Part shown: positions 42,504 through 51,804 of the stretch, in pieces
Numbering within the stretch: the stretch's first letter is position 1
How the letters are laid out: each line of letters begins with the position of its first letter
Position numbers and translations under genes: made by a program
The notes under the pieces: model-generated
Told to the model about the DNA's origin: nothing
What the model saw: the letters and a program-made list of their open reading frames with translations, nothing else
Database searches by the model: none
Source: Acidimicrobiia bacterium
GTDB lineage: Bacteria; Actinomycetota; Acidimicrobiia; Acidimicrobiales; AC-14
Assembly (NCBI GenBank): GCA_023265025.1
Contig: JAHFUP010000020.1
Coordinates: 1-63,073 of the forward strand
Direction of reading: 5' to 3'
Length of the DNA stretch: 63,073 nt

Positions 42504-45452
42504 CTACGCCGTGGGCCTGGTTGTCGTCGTGCTCGACGCCGGCGTGCTGGAGGTGCCGCGGGCCGCGTCGGTGGCCCGGCGGACGAGGTCCTTGGCGTCG
42601 TTGGTGGCCTTCTGGTAGGCGGCCAGGTCGCCGGCCTTGAGCGCCTCGTCGGCGGCGGTGAACCGGGCGGTCGCCTGGTCGAGCAGGTCGGCGACGCTGG
42701 TCGCCGGCGGCGGCGTGGTGCCGGTCGGCGGAGGGGTCGTGCCGCCGATCGGCGGGACGGTCGTGCCGGCGCCGGCGCCCTGCTGCTCGAGCGTCGAGAC
42801 CGAGGTGCCGGGGAAGATCGTGCCGATCGCCTCCCGCAGTGAGTCCTTGATGACGACCTTGTCGCCGTAGACGACGATGACCTTCTTGAGCTGGGGCACC
42901 GGCGTGCCTTCGGCTTCGACGTACAGCGGCCGGATGTAGAGCAGCGACTGCTCGATCGGGATGAGCAGGAGATTGCCGAGGCGGACCTTGGATCCCGACG
43001 TGTTCAGCAGGGTGATCTGCTGCGACACCTCGGGTTGCTGGTTGATCCGGGCGTTGACGATGGCCGGCCCGTCGACCTGTCTGGTGCGGGGCATCACGAA
43101 GGCTTCGAGTTGCCCGTAATTGTTCGGATCGCTCTTCGCCACCATGAACGCGCTCAGCACCTTCACGCTGTCGTCGCGGGAGCGGGGCACGAACGGCTGG
43201 AGGAGCAGGAAGTCCTCCGACGTCTCGTCCGGCAGTCGCATCAGCAGGTAGTACGGGTCCATGCGGGGCTCCCGGGCCCGAGTGGCCTGGCCGGCGGCGT
43301 TGGTCGCCGGCACCAGCGGCGTGGCGGTGCTCACCGCACCCGGCTCCTGCGCGATGTCCCACGCGTCCGTGTTGTTATAGAAGTCGCCCGGGTTGGAGAT
43401 GTGGTAGCGGCCGAACATGTTCGTCTGGACCCGGAACATGTCCTCGGGGTACCGGAAGTGGCGCTTCAGCTCGGGGTCGATGTCGATCCCGTCGGTGAAC
43501 AGCTTCGGGAAGGCCTTTCGCCACGCCTTGATGATCGGGTCGCTCTGGTCGACGACGAAGTACGTCATCTTGCCGCTGTAGGAGTCGATCAGGACCTTGA
43601 CCGAGTTGCGCACGTAGTTGAAGTTGGCGTTCAGACCGCTGTCGGGGTCGAGCCGTGACACGTCCGCCGCCTGGCTGTAGGGATAGCGGCTGGTCGTCGT
43701 GTACGCGTCGTAGATCCACTGGATCTTGCCCTGGTAGATGATCGGGTAGGGGTCGGCGTCGAAGCGCAGGAAGGGCGCCGCCTTGCGGACCCGCTCGTCG
43801 ATGTCACGGATGTAGATGGCCCGCGACTTCGAGGTCACGAAGCTGGAGATCATCGGGTTGATGTCGCCGAAGCGCAGAGAGAGCGCCGCCTTGCGGATGA
43901 AGGAGTCGATCTTCACTCCGCCACCGCCGTTGTAGGTGGTGGTGTGGTTGGTGCCGTTGGCCTCGGCGTAGTCGATCTCGCGCTGCTCGGTGTCGACGAT
44001 GGCGTACCCGCTCATCTCCTGGCCGTAGTAGATGGCTGGCTGGGCGATGGACGGCGTGCCGGCGGGCGGCAGGTCCTTGAGCTGGAGCGCCGGCTTGCCG
44101 TCGGGCTCGACCCCGCTGCTGGGCGTGAGCACGGCGCCGTACCCGTGGGTGTAGACGAGGTGCTGATTGACCCACGACTGCGACGGGATGCCGTCGATGT
44201 TCAGCTCGCGGGCGGAGATGAGCTGCTGGCGGGTGCGTCCGTCGGTGACGTAGCGGTCGATGTCGACGTCGTTGAACTGGTAGAAGTTCCGGATCTGCTG
44301 CAGCTGGTTGTAGGTCCGCTCGAGGATCTGGCGATCGGGGTCCCAGAGGCGGACGTTCTCGATCGTGGACTTGTTGTTCTCGAGTTGGACGTTGGTGACG
44401 GTGTTGTCGGCTTGGAAGTCGTTCATCTGGACGTCGCGGAGGTTGAACGCCGCCTTGGTCGCCTTGATGTTGCGGTCGATGTACGGCCGCTCCTTCGCCG
44501 ACTCCGTCGGCTGCACCCGGAACTGCTGCACCGCGGCGGGGATGGCGGCGCCGACCACGACGGAAACCATGGCCCACAGGCCCACGGCGATGACCGGCAG
44601 GACCCACCCGCGCCGGAAGATGTTGTAGATGAAGAGGGCGGCGGCGATGAGGGAGATGCCCAGCAGCAGCTGCAAGGCGGGGAGCTGCGCCTTGACGTCG
44701 GTGTAGCCGGCGCCCTGCACGACGCCCCGGGTCGAGTACACGAGCTCGTACTTCTCGAGGTAGTAGTCGACCGCCTTGAGCAGGGCCAGCACGGCCATCA
44801 GCACGGACAGGTGGGCCTTCACCTGGGGCGTGACCTTCTGCATCGGCGTCTGGAAGCGGATGCCGCCGTTGAGGTAGTGGGCGACGGCGGTGATGATCGC
44901 CACGATCACCAGTGAGGCGAAGAGCCAGTCGACCACGAACTTGGCGAACGGCAGCTGGAAGACGAAAAAGCCCAGGTCCTTCTGAAAGAGGGCGTCGCGG
45001 GTCTCGAACGGGACGTGGTTGCGGAAGAGCGTCCACGTTCCCCACTGCCCCGACGCGCCGGGCCCGGCGATCAGAGCGAAGGCGCCGGCCACCGCGGCGC
45101 GGACGAGCCCGGCCCGCTGGCCGACCGCCTCGTGGTACCGCTCGATCAGCTGCTCTTCGGGCCCGAGCGGACGGAACGTGGGGGCGATGAGATCGGCGAT
45201 GGCCAGGTTGGCCCACAGCAGCGCGAAGAAGATGAGGGTGAAGATCACCCCGAGGGCGATCTTCACGCCGAGCACCGTGCGCCAGACCGAGGTCAGGCTC
45301 AGCTCGTCGAACCAGAGGTAGTCGGTGTAGAAGCCGGCGATCCCGCGTAGGGAGACGAGGGTCAGGAAGAGGGCGACGGCGATCAGGACGAGGACGATGC
45401 GGCCCCGCGCCGGGCGGCGACGGCGTCCGGCTATGTCGGTGGGTGCGCGCAC
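42504..45452 (-). CDS. UPF0182 family membrane protein (982 aa)
   Basis: The product starts MRAPTDIAGRRRRPARGRIV and has about seven N-terminal membrane helices (e.g. VLVLIAVALFLTLVSLRGIA, LGVIFTLIFFALLWANLAIA). A large extracytoplasmic domain with family sequences NVQLENNKSTIENVRLWDPD, VYTHGYGAVLTPSSGVEPDG and YPEDMFRVQTNMFGRYHISN follows. UPF0182 proteins are a hallmark of actinobacteria and their function remains undefined. A Thr/Pro-rich C-terminal region (TTVPPIGGTTPPPTG) precedes a helical tail. Length is typical. Confidence 0.95.
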   Translation of the reverse strand: MRAPTDIAGRRRRPARGRIVLVLIAVALFLTLVSLRGIAGFYTDYLWFDELSLTSVWRTVLGVKIALGVIFTLIFFALLWANLAIADLIAPTFRPLGPEEQLIERYHEAVGQRAGLVRAAVAGAFALIAGPGASGQWGTWTLFRNHVPFETRDALFQKDLGFFVFQLPFAKFVVDWLFASLVIVAIITAVAHYLNGGIRFQTPMQKVTPQVKAHLSVLMAVLALLKAVDYYLEKYELVYSTRGVVQGAGYTDVKAQLPALQLLLGISLIAAALFIYNIFRRGWVLPVIAVGLWAMVSVVVGAAIPAAVQQFRVQPTESAKERPYIDRNIKATKAAFNLRDVQMNDFQADNTVTNVQLENNKSTIENVRLWDPDRQILERTYNQLQQIRNFYQFNDVDIDRYVTDGRTRQQLISARELNIDGIPSQSWVNQHLVYTHGYGAVLTPSSGVEPDGKPALQLKDLPPAGTPSIAQPAIYYGQEMSGYAIVDTEQREIDYAEANGTNHTTTYNGGGGVKIDSFIRKAALSLRFGDINPMISSFVTSKSRAIYIRDIDERVRKAAPFLRFDADPYPIIYQGKIQWIYDAYTTTSRYPYSQAADVSRLDPDSGLNANFNYVRNSVKVLIDSYSGKMTYFVVDQSDPIIKAWRKAFPKLFTDGIDIDPELKRHFRYPEDMFRVQTNMFGRYHISNPGDFYNNTDAWDIAQEPGAVSTATPLVPATNAAGQATRAREPRMDPYYLLMRLPDETSEDFLLLQPFVPRSRDDSVKVLSAFMVAKSDPNNYGQLEAFVMPRTRQVDGPAIVNARINQQPEVSQQITLLNTSGSKVRLGNLLLIPIEQSLLYIRPLYVEAEGTPVPQLKKVIVVYGDKVVIKDSLREAIGTIFPGTSVSTLEQQGAGAGTTVPPIGGTTPPPTGTTPPPATSVADLLDQATARFTAADEALKAGDLAAYQKATNDAKDLVRRATDAARGTSSTPASSTTTTRPTA

Positions 45453-45520
45453 TGTCTTCCTTCCGGGGAACTGCTGCGGGCTGCGCGATCAGCCTAGGTC
45501 GGGCCGCAGCGGTACAGGGC

Positions 45521-47551
45521 TCAGGCGGTGACGGGGACCAGGAGGCAGCGGCAGCCCGGGTGGGCCGGCGGGTGGAGCTGGCCGGTCGGGAACGGCTCGC
45601 CCTTGGGGGTGGGGCCGGCGAGGGCGTTGTCGTCGCAATCGGGGCAGTGCCCGTCGTCGTCGACCAGCCATTGGAGGGTGGCCACGTCGGGCATGGCGGC
45701 GAAGGCGCCGAGGCTGAACGCCGCCATCACGTGATGGCGGGCGCACTCCTCGACCTGGGAAACCTTCCACTGCCGGTACGTGGCCCGCAGGCTCTCCGCC
45801 ACCACCGAGGGGTCGTCGGCGTCCGCCGCGCCGGCCAGCGCCCGCGACAGCCGCTCGCGCAGCGGCTCCACCAGGTCGCGCGCCAAGGCGTCGGCCTGGG
45901 CGTCGAGCGCGGGGTGGGCGTTCTCGGCGTCGGTGCCGGATTCCGGATCGGACACGAAGCCGACGCCGGCCCGCGCCGCCTGCTGCAGCCACGGCACCGC
46001 CGCGTCGCGGTAGCCGGCGACCTGGGCGTCCGCCGGCGGCAGGACGGCGGCGGCAGCCGCGGTCCCGAGCCGGCGGAGGCCGTCGAGGACCTCGTTCTGC
46101 TCGTCGCCCAGCACCCGCTTGAGGGCACGGGTGAGCCCCGCCTCGAGGTTGTCGAGCAGGTCGTCACGGCCTTCGAGGGCGTGCTCGCCGGTGACGGCGT
46201 CGACGGCCGGCGCCTCGGTGGGCGCCGGGCCGACGGCCGGCTCTACCATCTCGGCGGGCGGCTGCTCGGGCGCGGCCGCAGGGGCGTCGACCGGGCGGCG
46301 GTCGGCCCGGAGGCGGGCGAACAGCTCCTCCACGTCGCCGGTGATGGCCGGGACTTCACTCGTCGACAGCTCCGACATCGCCGCCGCCGGCGGGACGGCA
46401 ACCGGAGGCAGGTCGAGGGGCGGCATGCCGGCCGGCTCCAGATCGGCGGCCGGCGCCGGCTCGTCCGGGACCGGTTCGGACACCAGGAGCCCGGCGACCG
46501 TGACGACCGTCTCCGGCGGCACGTCCTCCGCTGTCGGCTCGGTGGCCGGCGCGACGATCTCGTCGGCCGGCGGAGTGGCAACCTCGGCCGCCGGTGCGAC
46601 CGCCTCGGCCGGCTCGTCGGCGGCGACCACCGGCGGCGTCCGCCCGCCCACCGCGCCGGCGACGGTCTGCGGGCGCAACGGCGGGCGCGCCGGCGGGGCC
46701 GGCGGGGCCGGCCGTGAAGCGTCGAGCGTGCGGAACGCGGCGCTCGCCGGGGCCGGCCGCTCGCTCACCGGGGGAGGAGCCCGCCGCGCCGGCGCCGGCA
46801 GCGCCGGCTCGACGTCAGTTCCACCGTCGGGCTCCCCGGCGCGCCGGGCCACCTCGTCAGCCGCGATCCGGGCCTCCGGCTCGGCGGCCTCGAGCTCGGC
46901 CGTCGCCTCCTCGACTGTCCGCCGCACCACGTCGTACGCACTCAGCAGCCGCTCGCGGACGACGCGGAGCTGCTCGATCTGCACCTGGGCGGACCGCCGG
47001 CGGCGGGCCAGGTCGGCGAGCATGCGCTCCCGCACGGCCCGCGCCTCGCCGACCATCTCCTTGCCCTGCTGCTTGGCCTGCTCGACCTCGGCCTCGGCCT
47101 CGGCCCGGGCCGCCTCCCGGATCGACGCGGCGGCGGCATCGGCCTCGGCCACGCGGCGGGCCATCAGGCTCTCGCTCTCCTCCCGCATGCGGGCCGTCCG
47201 CTGCTCGGCGTCGCGCAGTGCGACCTGGGCCTGGGTGCGGGCCTCCTCCACGATCGACGTCGCCGTCTCCCGGGCGCTGGCGAGCAGCCTGGCCGCGTGC
47301 TCGCCGAGGACGCTGGTGAGCGTCGCCTCGTCGAGCTCCGGGTGGGCCACCCGGGCTTGGGCGTCCTGCAGGGCGGTGCGGAGCTCCGCCTCGCGCTCGG
47401 CCGCGGCGGCCATCTCCTCGCTGACCCGCTTCAGGAACTGCCGGACCTCGACCGGGTGGTAGCCGCGGAAGGCAGACGTGAAGCTCCGGTCCACGACCGT
47501 CTCCGGCGTAAAGACCTGGGCGCTGGAGATGACGATCTGGTCGTCCCCCAT
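45521..47551 (-). CDS. DivIVA-domain coiled-coil protein with Cys-rich C-terminal domain (676 aa)
   Basis: The ATG at 47551 gives MGDDQIVISSAQVFTPETVV and DRSFTSAFRGYHPVEVRQFL, the DivIVA membrane-curvature/coiled-coil start. Residues 50-220 are a charged coiled coil, 230-440 a Pro/Ala-rich linker, and the C-terminal ~180 residues a globular domain ending HCPDCDDNALAGP...HPPAHPGCRCLLVPV. The CPxC...HPxCRC pattern resembles the zinc-like knuckle at the end of phage Mu F/minor-head proteins. That combination is unusual. DivIVA proteins organise polar growth or division; this one may do so at the envelope (inference). Confidence 0.78.
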   Translation of the reverse strand: MGDDQIVISSAQVFTPETVVDRSFTSAFRGYHPVEVRQFLKRVSEEMAAAAEREAELRTALQDAQARVAHPELDEATLTSVLGEHAARLLASARETATSIVEEARTQAQVALRDAEQRTARMREESESLMARRVAEADAAAASIREAARAEAEAEVEQAKQQGKEMVGEARAVRERMLADLARRRRSAQVQIEQLRVVRERLLSAYDVVRRTVEEATAELEAAEPEARIAADEVARRAGEPDGGTDVEPALPAPARRAPPPVSERPAPASAAFRTLDASRPAPPAPPARPPLRPQTVAGAVGGRTPPVVAADEPAEAVAPAAEVATPPADEIVAPATEPTAEDVPPETVVTVAGLLVSEPVPDEPAPAADLEPAGMPPLDLPPVAVPPAAAMSELSTSEVPAITGDVEELFARLRADRRPVDAPAAAPEQPPAEMVEPAVGPAPTEAPAVDAVTGEHALEGRDDLLDNLEAGLTRALKRVLGDEQNEVLDGLRRLGTAAAAAVLPPADAQVAGYRDAAVPWLQQAARAGVGFVSDPESGTDAENAHPALDAQADALARDLVEPLRERLSRALAGAADADDPSVVAESLRATYRQWKVSQVEECARHHVMAAFSLGAFAAMPDVATLQWLVDDDGHCPDCDDNALAGPTPKGEPFPTGQLHPPAHPGCRCLLVPVTA

Positions 47552-47790
47552 GGTGTGCAGCGTACGTCGGGGGCGGGCCCGGAACGCGGACCCGCCGGTG
47601 CGCTGACCACAAGCGTTCGCCCCGTTCGCGGTGGGTTTGGTCCATGGCTGCCGTCGCCGCCGAAGGTGGCCCCACCGGCTGCGGCAGCAGGAAGGGACAG
47701 GGCGGAGGCGGCGCGAGCTTCGCTCGCCCGCCGGAGCGCGATCACATCGACCGAATGGAGTGAGCGAAGCGAACGAATGAGGTCGAGGTA

Positions 47791-48999
47791 CTAGCCGCCG
47801 CCGAGGCTGTTCAGCAGGCCGGTGAGGGTTTGGACGAGCGAGTTGACCGTGTTGTCGATGAGCGGCGACCCCGTGTTCAGCGGCCCGACGACGGTGGTCG
47901 TGGTCGTCGGCGCGGCGCGGGGTGTCGTCGTCGAAGTGGTGGCGCCGGGCCGGGGCCGGACCGTCGTCGAGGTGGTCGGGGGCACCGCGGTCGTGGCTGG
48001 GCCGCCGCTGGGCCGGACCAGCGAGCCCGGCGGCCCGGTCATGGGCCCGACGGCGAACTCGGCCGGGCCCCGGCTGAGCGCCGTCTCGATGAGGTCGAGG
48101 AGCGGCACCCGGCTCACGCCCTGATCGAGGGCGACCAGGCCCCATCCCGCGCCGGCGTCGCGGAACGCGAAGACGGCCGCCCATCGCTCGGCGAAGGTCC
48201 CCCGCTTGCCCTCCAGGGTGATGGCCGCGCCCACCAGCGTCTCGCCCGGCGCCCGGGCCGGGTTGACCAGCGACGACGTGAACGCCGGCTCGGCGGCCAA
48301 GCGGGGCACGAGGTCACGGAAGTACTGGACGGTGCGGCCCTCGTTCCCGGGCATCTGGGCGGTGAAGCCCTCGCTGCGCGCGGTCAACCGGTTGGTCAGC
48401 TCGATGGTGTCCGACAGGTAGCGCTGATCCCAGGCGTCCGACGGCGACGGCTCCAGGGGCTTCACCTGTGACGGGAACTGACCGGTCGCCGGCAGCGCGG
48501 CCTGGCGCAGGGCCGGGACGGCCAGCGTCGAGCCGGCGGAACTGAGCTGGGCCGTCCCCTTGTAGGAGGCGACCAGCACGGCGACGCCGCGTGACACGCG
48601 GGCGTCGCCCTGGACGGCAACCTCCGAGCCGTTGAAGCTCACGGTGACGGGCGACCCGCCGGAGATCACCAGCAGGTCGCCGCCGAACAGGGTCGGCCGG
48701 ACCGACGTGTCCGGTGCGGCTTGGAGCTCCACGTCGGTGCCGGGCCGCAGCTCGAGCCGGCGGTCATCGGGAAAGCGGATCTCCGCCGTCCCTTCGCGGA
48801 CGCGCACCCGGTCGCCGAACTTGAGGGCGCGCGACCCGTCGACCTCGAGGCGGTCCTCGCCCGGGCGGATGAGCTCGGCCCGGCCGTCGGAGACGACGAG
48901 CCGGCCGGCAGCCGAGCCGGACGAGCTGTCGCACCCGACGAGGGCTACCGCGGCCACCATCGCGGTCATGGCACTGATGGCCCACCTCGGCCTTCTCAT
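47791..48999 (-). CDS. FecR-like lipoprotein with Thr-rich tail (402 aa)
   Basis: The ATG at 48999 overlaps the kinase stop (ATGA). It has a lipoprotein signal ending ALVGC. Residues 35-180 form a FecR-like beta domain (GDRVRVREGTAEIRFPDDRR, GDLLVISGGSPVTVSFNGSE). The middle is helical (ELTNRLTARSEGFTAQMPGN), and residues 340-380 are Thr/Pro rich (TTAVPPTTSTTVRPRPGATT), usual for actinobacterial cell-wall spanning regions. FecR proteins usually act in signalling, fitting its coupling to a sensor kinase. Confidence 0.78.
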   Translation of the reverse strand: MRRPRWAISAMTAMVAAVALVGCDSSSGSAAGRLVVSDGRAELIRPGEDRLEVDGSRALKFGDRVRVREGTAEIRFPDDRRLELRPGTDVELQAAPDTSVRPTLFGGDLLVISGGSPVTVSFNGSEVAVQGDARVSRGVAVLVASYKGTAQLSSAGSTLAVPALRQAALPATGQFPSQVKPLEPSPSDAWDQRYLSDTIELTNRLTARSEGFTAQMPGNEGRTVQYFRDLVPRLAAEPAFTSSLVNPARAPGETLVGAAITLEGKRGTFAERWAAVFAFRDAGAGWGLVALDQGVSRVPLLDLIETALSRGPAEFAVGPMTGPPGSLVRPSGGPATTAVPPTTSTTVRPRPGATTSTTTPRAAPTTTTTVVGPLNTGSPLIDNTVNSLVQTLTGLLNSLGGG

Positions 49000-51635
49000 C
49001 GACTTCCTTCTTTCGTGACTGGCGTGGTGGCGCCGGACGCGCCGACCGGGATGACGATGGAGAAGATCGATCCCTCGCCGGGTGTCGTCTCGCAGACCAG
49101 CTCCCCGTGGTGGGCCTTGACGACCCGCCGGACCAGGGCCAGTCCCAGTCCCAGCCCGCCGAACTGGCGGGTGGGCGAGCTGTCGCCCTGCGAGAAGTCC
49201 TCGAAGATGCTGTCGAGGCGGTCGGCCGGGATGCCGATCCCGTGGTCGCGGACGGAGATGCGCACCGCCGGCGACCCCGCGGGAGAATCGCCGTTGGACG
49301 ATAGCGTCGCGCTCACCGACACGGTGCCGCCGCCCGGCGAGAACTTGACGGCGTTGTCGATCAGCTCGTCGAGGCTGCGCTCGAGGAGCCGGCGGTCGCC
49401 GGTCAGCTCGGGCAGGTCGCGCGCCGCCCTCCGGGTGATCGGGTGCTTGTCGTCCACCCGGTTCTTCCACCGCGAGACGACCGACTCCAGCAGCGGCCGG
49501 ATCTCGACGGTCTCTGTGCGGATGCGCATCGGCGTGGAATCCTGGGCGGCGACGTCCAGCAGCCGCTGGACGACCAGCTCCAGGCGGTCGGCGGCGTCGA
49601 CGATCTCGGACAGCGACTGCCGCGCCTTGGCCTCGGGCACCTTCCGCCGGAGCAGCAGCTCGGCGTATCCCTTGATCGGCACGAGCGGGGTGCGCAGCTC
49701 GTGGCTGATGTTGGAGAGCAGCTCGCTCTTGGCCCGCTCCGCCTCCCGCTCCCGCCGCATGTCCCGTAACACGTAGACGCCGCCCACCGCCGGGCCGCCG
49801 GGACGGCCCAGGCTGCCGGCGGAGAGGGCGACCGGGATGCGGGTGTCGGCGTCGCGGACGACCACCGCCGCCGAGCTCCACGCGCTCCCGGACGGCTGGG
49901 CCAGGCGCACCGAGAGGTCGTCGGTCCCGTCCTCGCTCGTGATCGAGGCGACGGAGGACGCCAGCTGCCCGACCGCCTCTCTCGCTCGTACCCCGAACAG
50001 CTCCTCGGCCGCGGCGTTGAAGATGGTGATCCGGCCCTCGGCGTCGACGGCGAGGAGAGCCTCACCCATGCCGGCGACCACGGTCTCCAGCCGGGTACGG
50101 GTCTTGGCCTCCTCGTCGGCGGTCTGGCGCAGCTCGGCGGCCAGCGTCTCGATCGACTCGGCCATGGAGTCGAACGTGGCGCTGAGCACGCCGACCTCGT
50201 CAGGGCTGGCGACGTTCGTGCGCACGCTGAGGTCGCCGGCCTGGATGGCGCCGGCGGCGACGGTCAGGCGCCGCAGGCCCTGGCCGATCCGCTCACCGAC
50301 GAACACGGCGACGAAGAAGGCGACCAGCGCGGTCAGCAGGCCGACCAGGAAGAGGCTCCGGAACAGCGAGTTCCGGGTCTCGTCGACGACGGTCGTCGGG
50401 AGGGTGGCCACCACGCTGAGCACGCGGGCCCCGTCGGACGCCTCGACGGCGTGGGCGGCCAGGAACGTGCCCCCCGACGCCATGCTGGCGCCGCCCGACT
50501 TGGACGCGAAGGCCCGGCCGGCGACACGGCTCACCGTCCCAGTCGAGAGCGGCTGCCCGTAGCTGACCAGGACCCGGTCGCGGTCCACGAGCGCCAGCGT
50601 CACCGCCGGGTCGTTCCGCGCCCGCTCGCCGAGGTAGTCGCGGGTCAGGTCCGCCGATGCGATGACCAGGCCGACGGGGCGGACGCCGTCGGGAGCCTGG
50701 GCCGTGACGACGTGCACGCCGACGGCGAGAACCCGGCCGCCGAGCACCTCGATCGATCCGGTCTCCGCCAGCCGGCGCTGCAAGAGCTCGTTCACCGCCC
50801 GGGAGCCGACGAGCGCATCCACCTGTACGGGGTCGAGGCCGACGGCGGCGATCACCCGCCGCTTCTCGGTGGCGTAGAGCAGCGGGCCCGTCGCCGACAG
50901 CAGGCCCTCCTTCACGAAGTCCTGCAGGTTGCCGAGCACACTGGCGTCGGCCACCGGGCGGTTGGACAGCCCGACGAGGAAGTTGGCGTCGCGGCCCTGG
51001 ATGGTGAGGGCGACCAGCTTGGCGCTGTTCTTGGCGTCCTTGCCCGAGCTGATCTCGATCTCCTCGGACTCGGCGAGGGCCCGGGCGTCCACGCGGCGCA
51101 GCGCCTCGCGCTCGACGTTGCCGGAGATCACGATGGAAAGGGCCACCGACACGGCCAGCACGACGACCAGCAGGGTGGCGACCGTGCTGACCGCGATGCG
51201 CGCCGGCACCGACCGCCGGGCGGAGGTGACGAGGACGGTGGCGAGTGCCAGGGCGCCGGCGCCCCGAAGCCAGTCGGCCACGGTACCGGCGTCGGTGGCC
51301 GCGGCCGCTTCCGCCACGGCGATGAGGACCAGCGCGGTCCACAGGCTGCGCCGGGCCGACCGGTCCTCGCCCCAGCCCAGGGTGCCGACGGCCAGGAGCA
51401 CGATGCCGGCGCCACGGAGGCCGATGACCGCCGGCTCGCTGGTGCCGGTCAGCAACGAGCCGTGCAGGAAGGCGGCCGCGGCCACGCCGACGAAGCCGAT
51501 GCCGAGCACCATGCGGGACCGCTGGTTGGCCCCGACGAGCTGGGGACGGAGCACGACGATGGTCGCGCCCGCCACCGCGACGAGGAAGGTCGCGAACTCG
51601 ACGGCGAACCGCAGCTGGGCGGCCTCCGGTGACAT
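48996..51635 (-). CDS. Sensor histidine kinase with sCache-like, HAMP, PAS and kinase domains (879 aa)
   Basis: N-terminal ~170 residues hold about six membrane helices (MASE-like). A further helix (VALSIVISG) is followed by an extracytoplasmic sensor, then a helix and HAMP (LRRLTVAAGAIQAGDLSVRT), a PAS domain (LLAVDAEGRITIFNAAAEEL), HisKA with His645 in SNISHELRTPL and HATPase boxes (LDELIDNAVKFSP; DHGIGIPADR; GGLGLGLALVRRV). No response regulator gene is adjacent, so it is an orphan; the FecR-like lipoprotein is coupled downstream. Confidence 0.92.
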   Translation of the reverse strand: MSPEAAQLRFAVEFATFLVAVAGATIVVLRPQLVGANQRSRMVLGIGFVGVAAAAFLHGSLLTGTSEPAVIGLRGAGIVLLAVGTLGWGEDRSARRSLWTALVLIAVAEAAAATDAGTVADWLRGAGALALATVLVTSARRSVPARIAVSTVATLLVVVLAVSVALSIVISGNVEREALRRVDARALAESEEIEISSGKDAKNSAKLVALTIQGRDANFLVGLSNRPVADASVLGNLQDFVKEGLLSATGPLLYATEKRRVIAAVGLDPVQVDALVGSRAVNELLQRRLAETGSIEVLGGRVLAVGVHVVTAQAPDGVRPVGLVIASADLTRDYLGERARNDPAVTLALVDRDRVLVSYGQPLSTGTVSRVAGRAFASKSGGASMASGGTFLAAHAVEASDGARVLSVVATLPTTVVDETRNSLFRSLFLVGLLTALVAFFVAVFVGERIGQGLRRLTVAAGAIQAGDLSVRTNVASPDEVGVLSATFDSMAESIETLAAELRQTADEEAKTRTRLETVVAGMGEALLAVDAEGRITIFNAAAEELFGVRAREAVGQLASSVASITSEDGTDDLSVRLAQPSGSAWSSAAVVVRDADTRIPVALSAGSLGRPGGPAVGGVYVLRDMRREREAERAKSELLSNISHELRTPLVPIKGYAELLLRRKVPEAKARQSLSEIVDAADRLELVVQRLLDVAAQDSTPMRIRTETVEIRPLLESVVSRWKNRVDDKHPITRRAARDLPELTGDRRLLERSLDELIDNAVKFSPGGGTVSVSATLSSNGDSPAGSPAVRISVRDHGIGIPADRLDSIFEDFSQGDSSPTRQFGGLGLGLALVRRVVKAHHGELVCETTPGEGSIFSIVIPVGASGATTPVTKEGSR

Positions 51636-51804
51636 CCCCTAGTCCGAGGCTGTGCCGCGCCGGGAAGGCGCGGGGCAGCGCAGGTGGGCCACGAGCGTGG
51701 ATGCGTTCATCGGCAACCTCGGAGCCCGGCGACGGACGTTCACTCTCATGCTACCGCCGAACACGCCCACTGAGTGTGGCGACCCGGTCACGTTCCCGGG
51801 TCGT

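Noticed and set aside
47700-47785. GCGAGCTTCGCTCGC and related inverted repeats resembling a CRISPR or repeat array
   Set aside because: Only one short hairpin and an imperfect partner; no regular spacers. It may be a simple terminator of a neighbouring gene.
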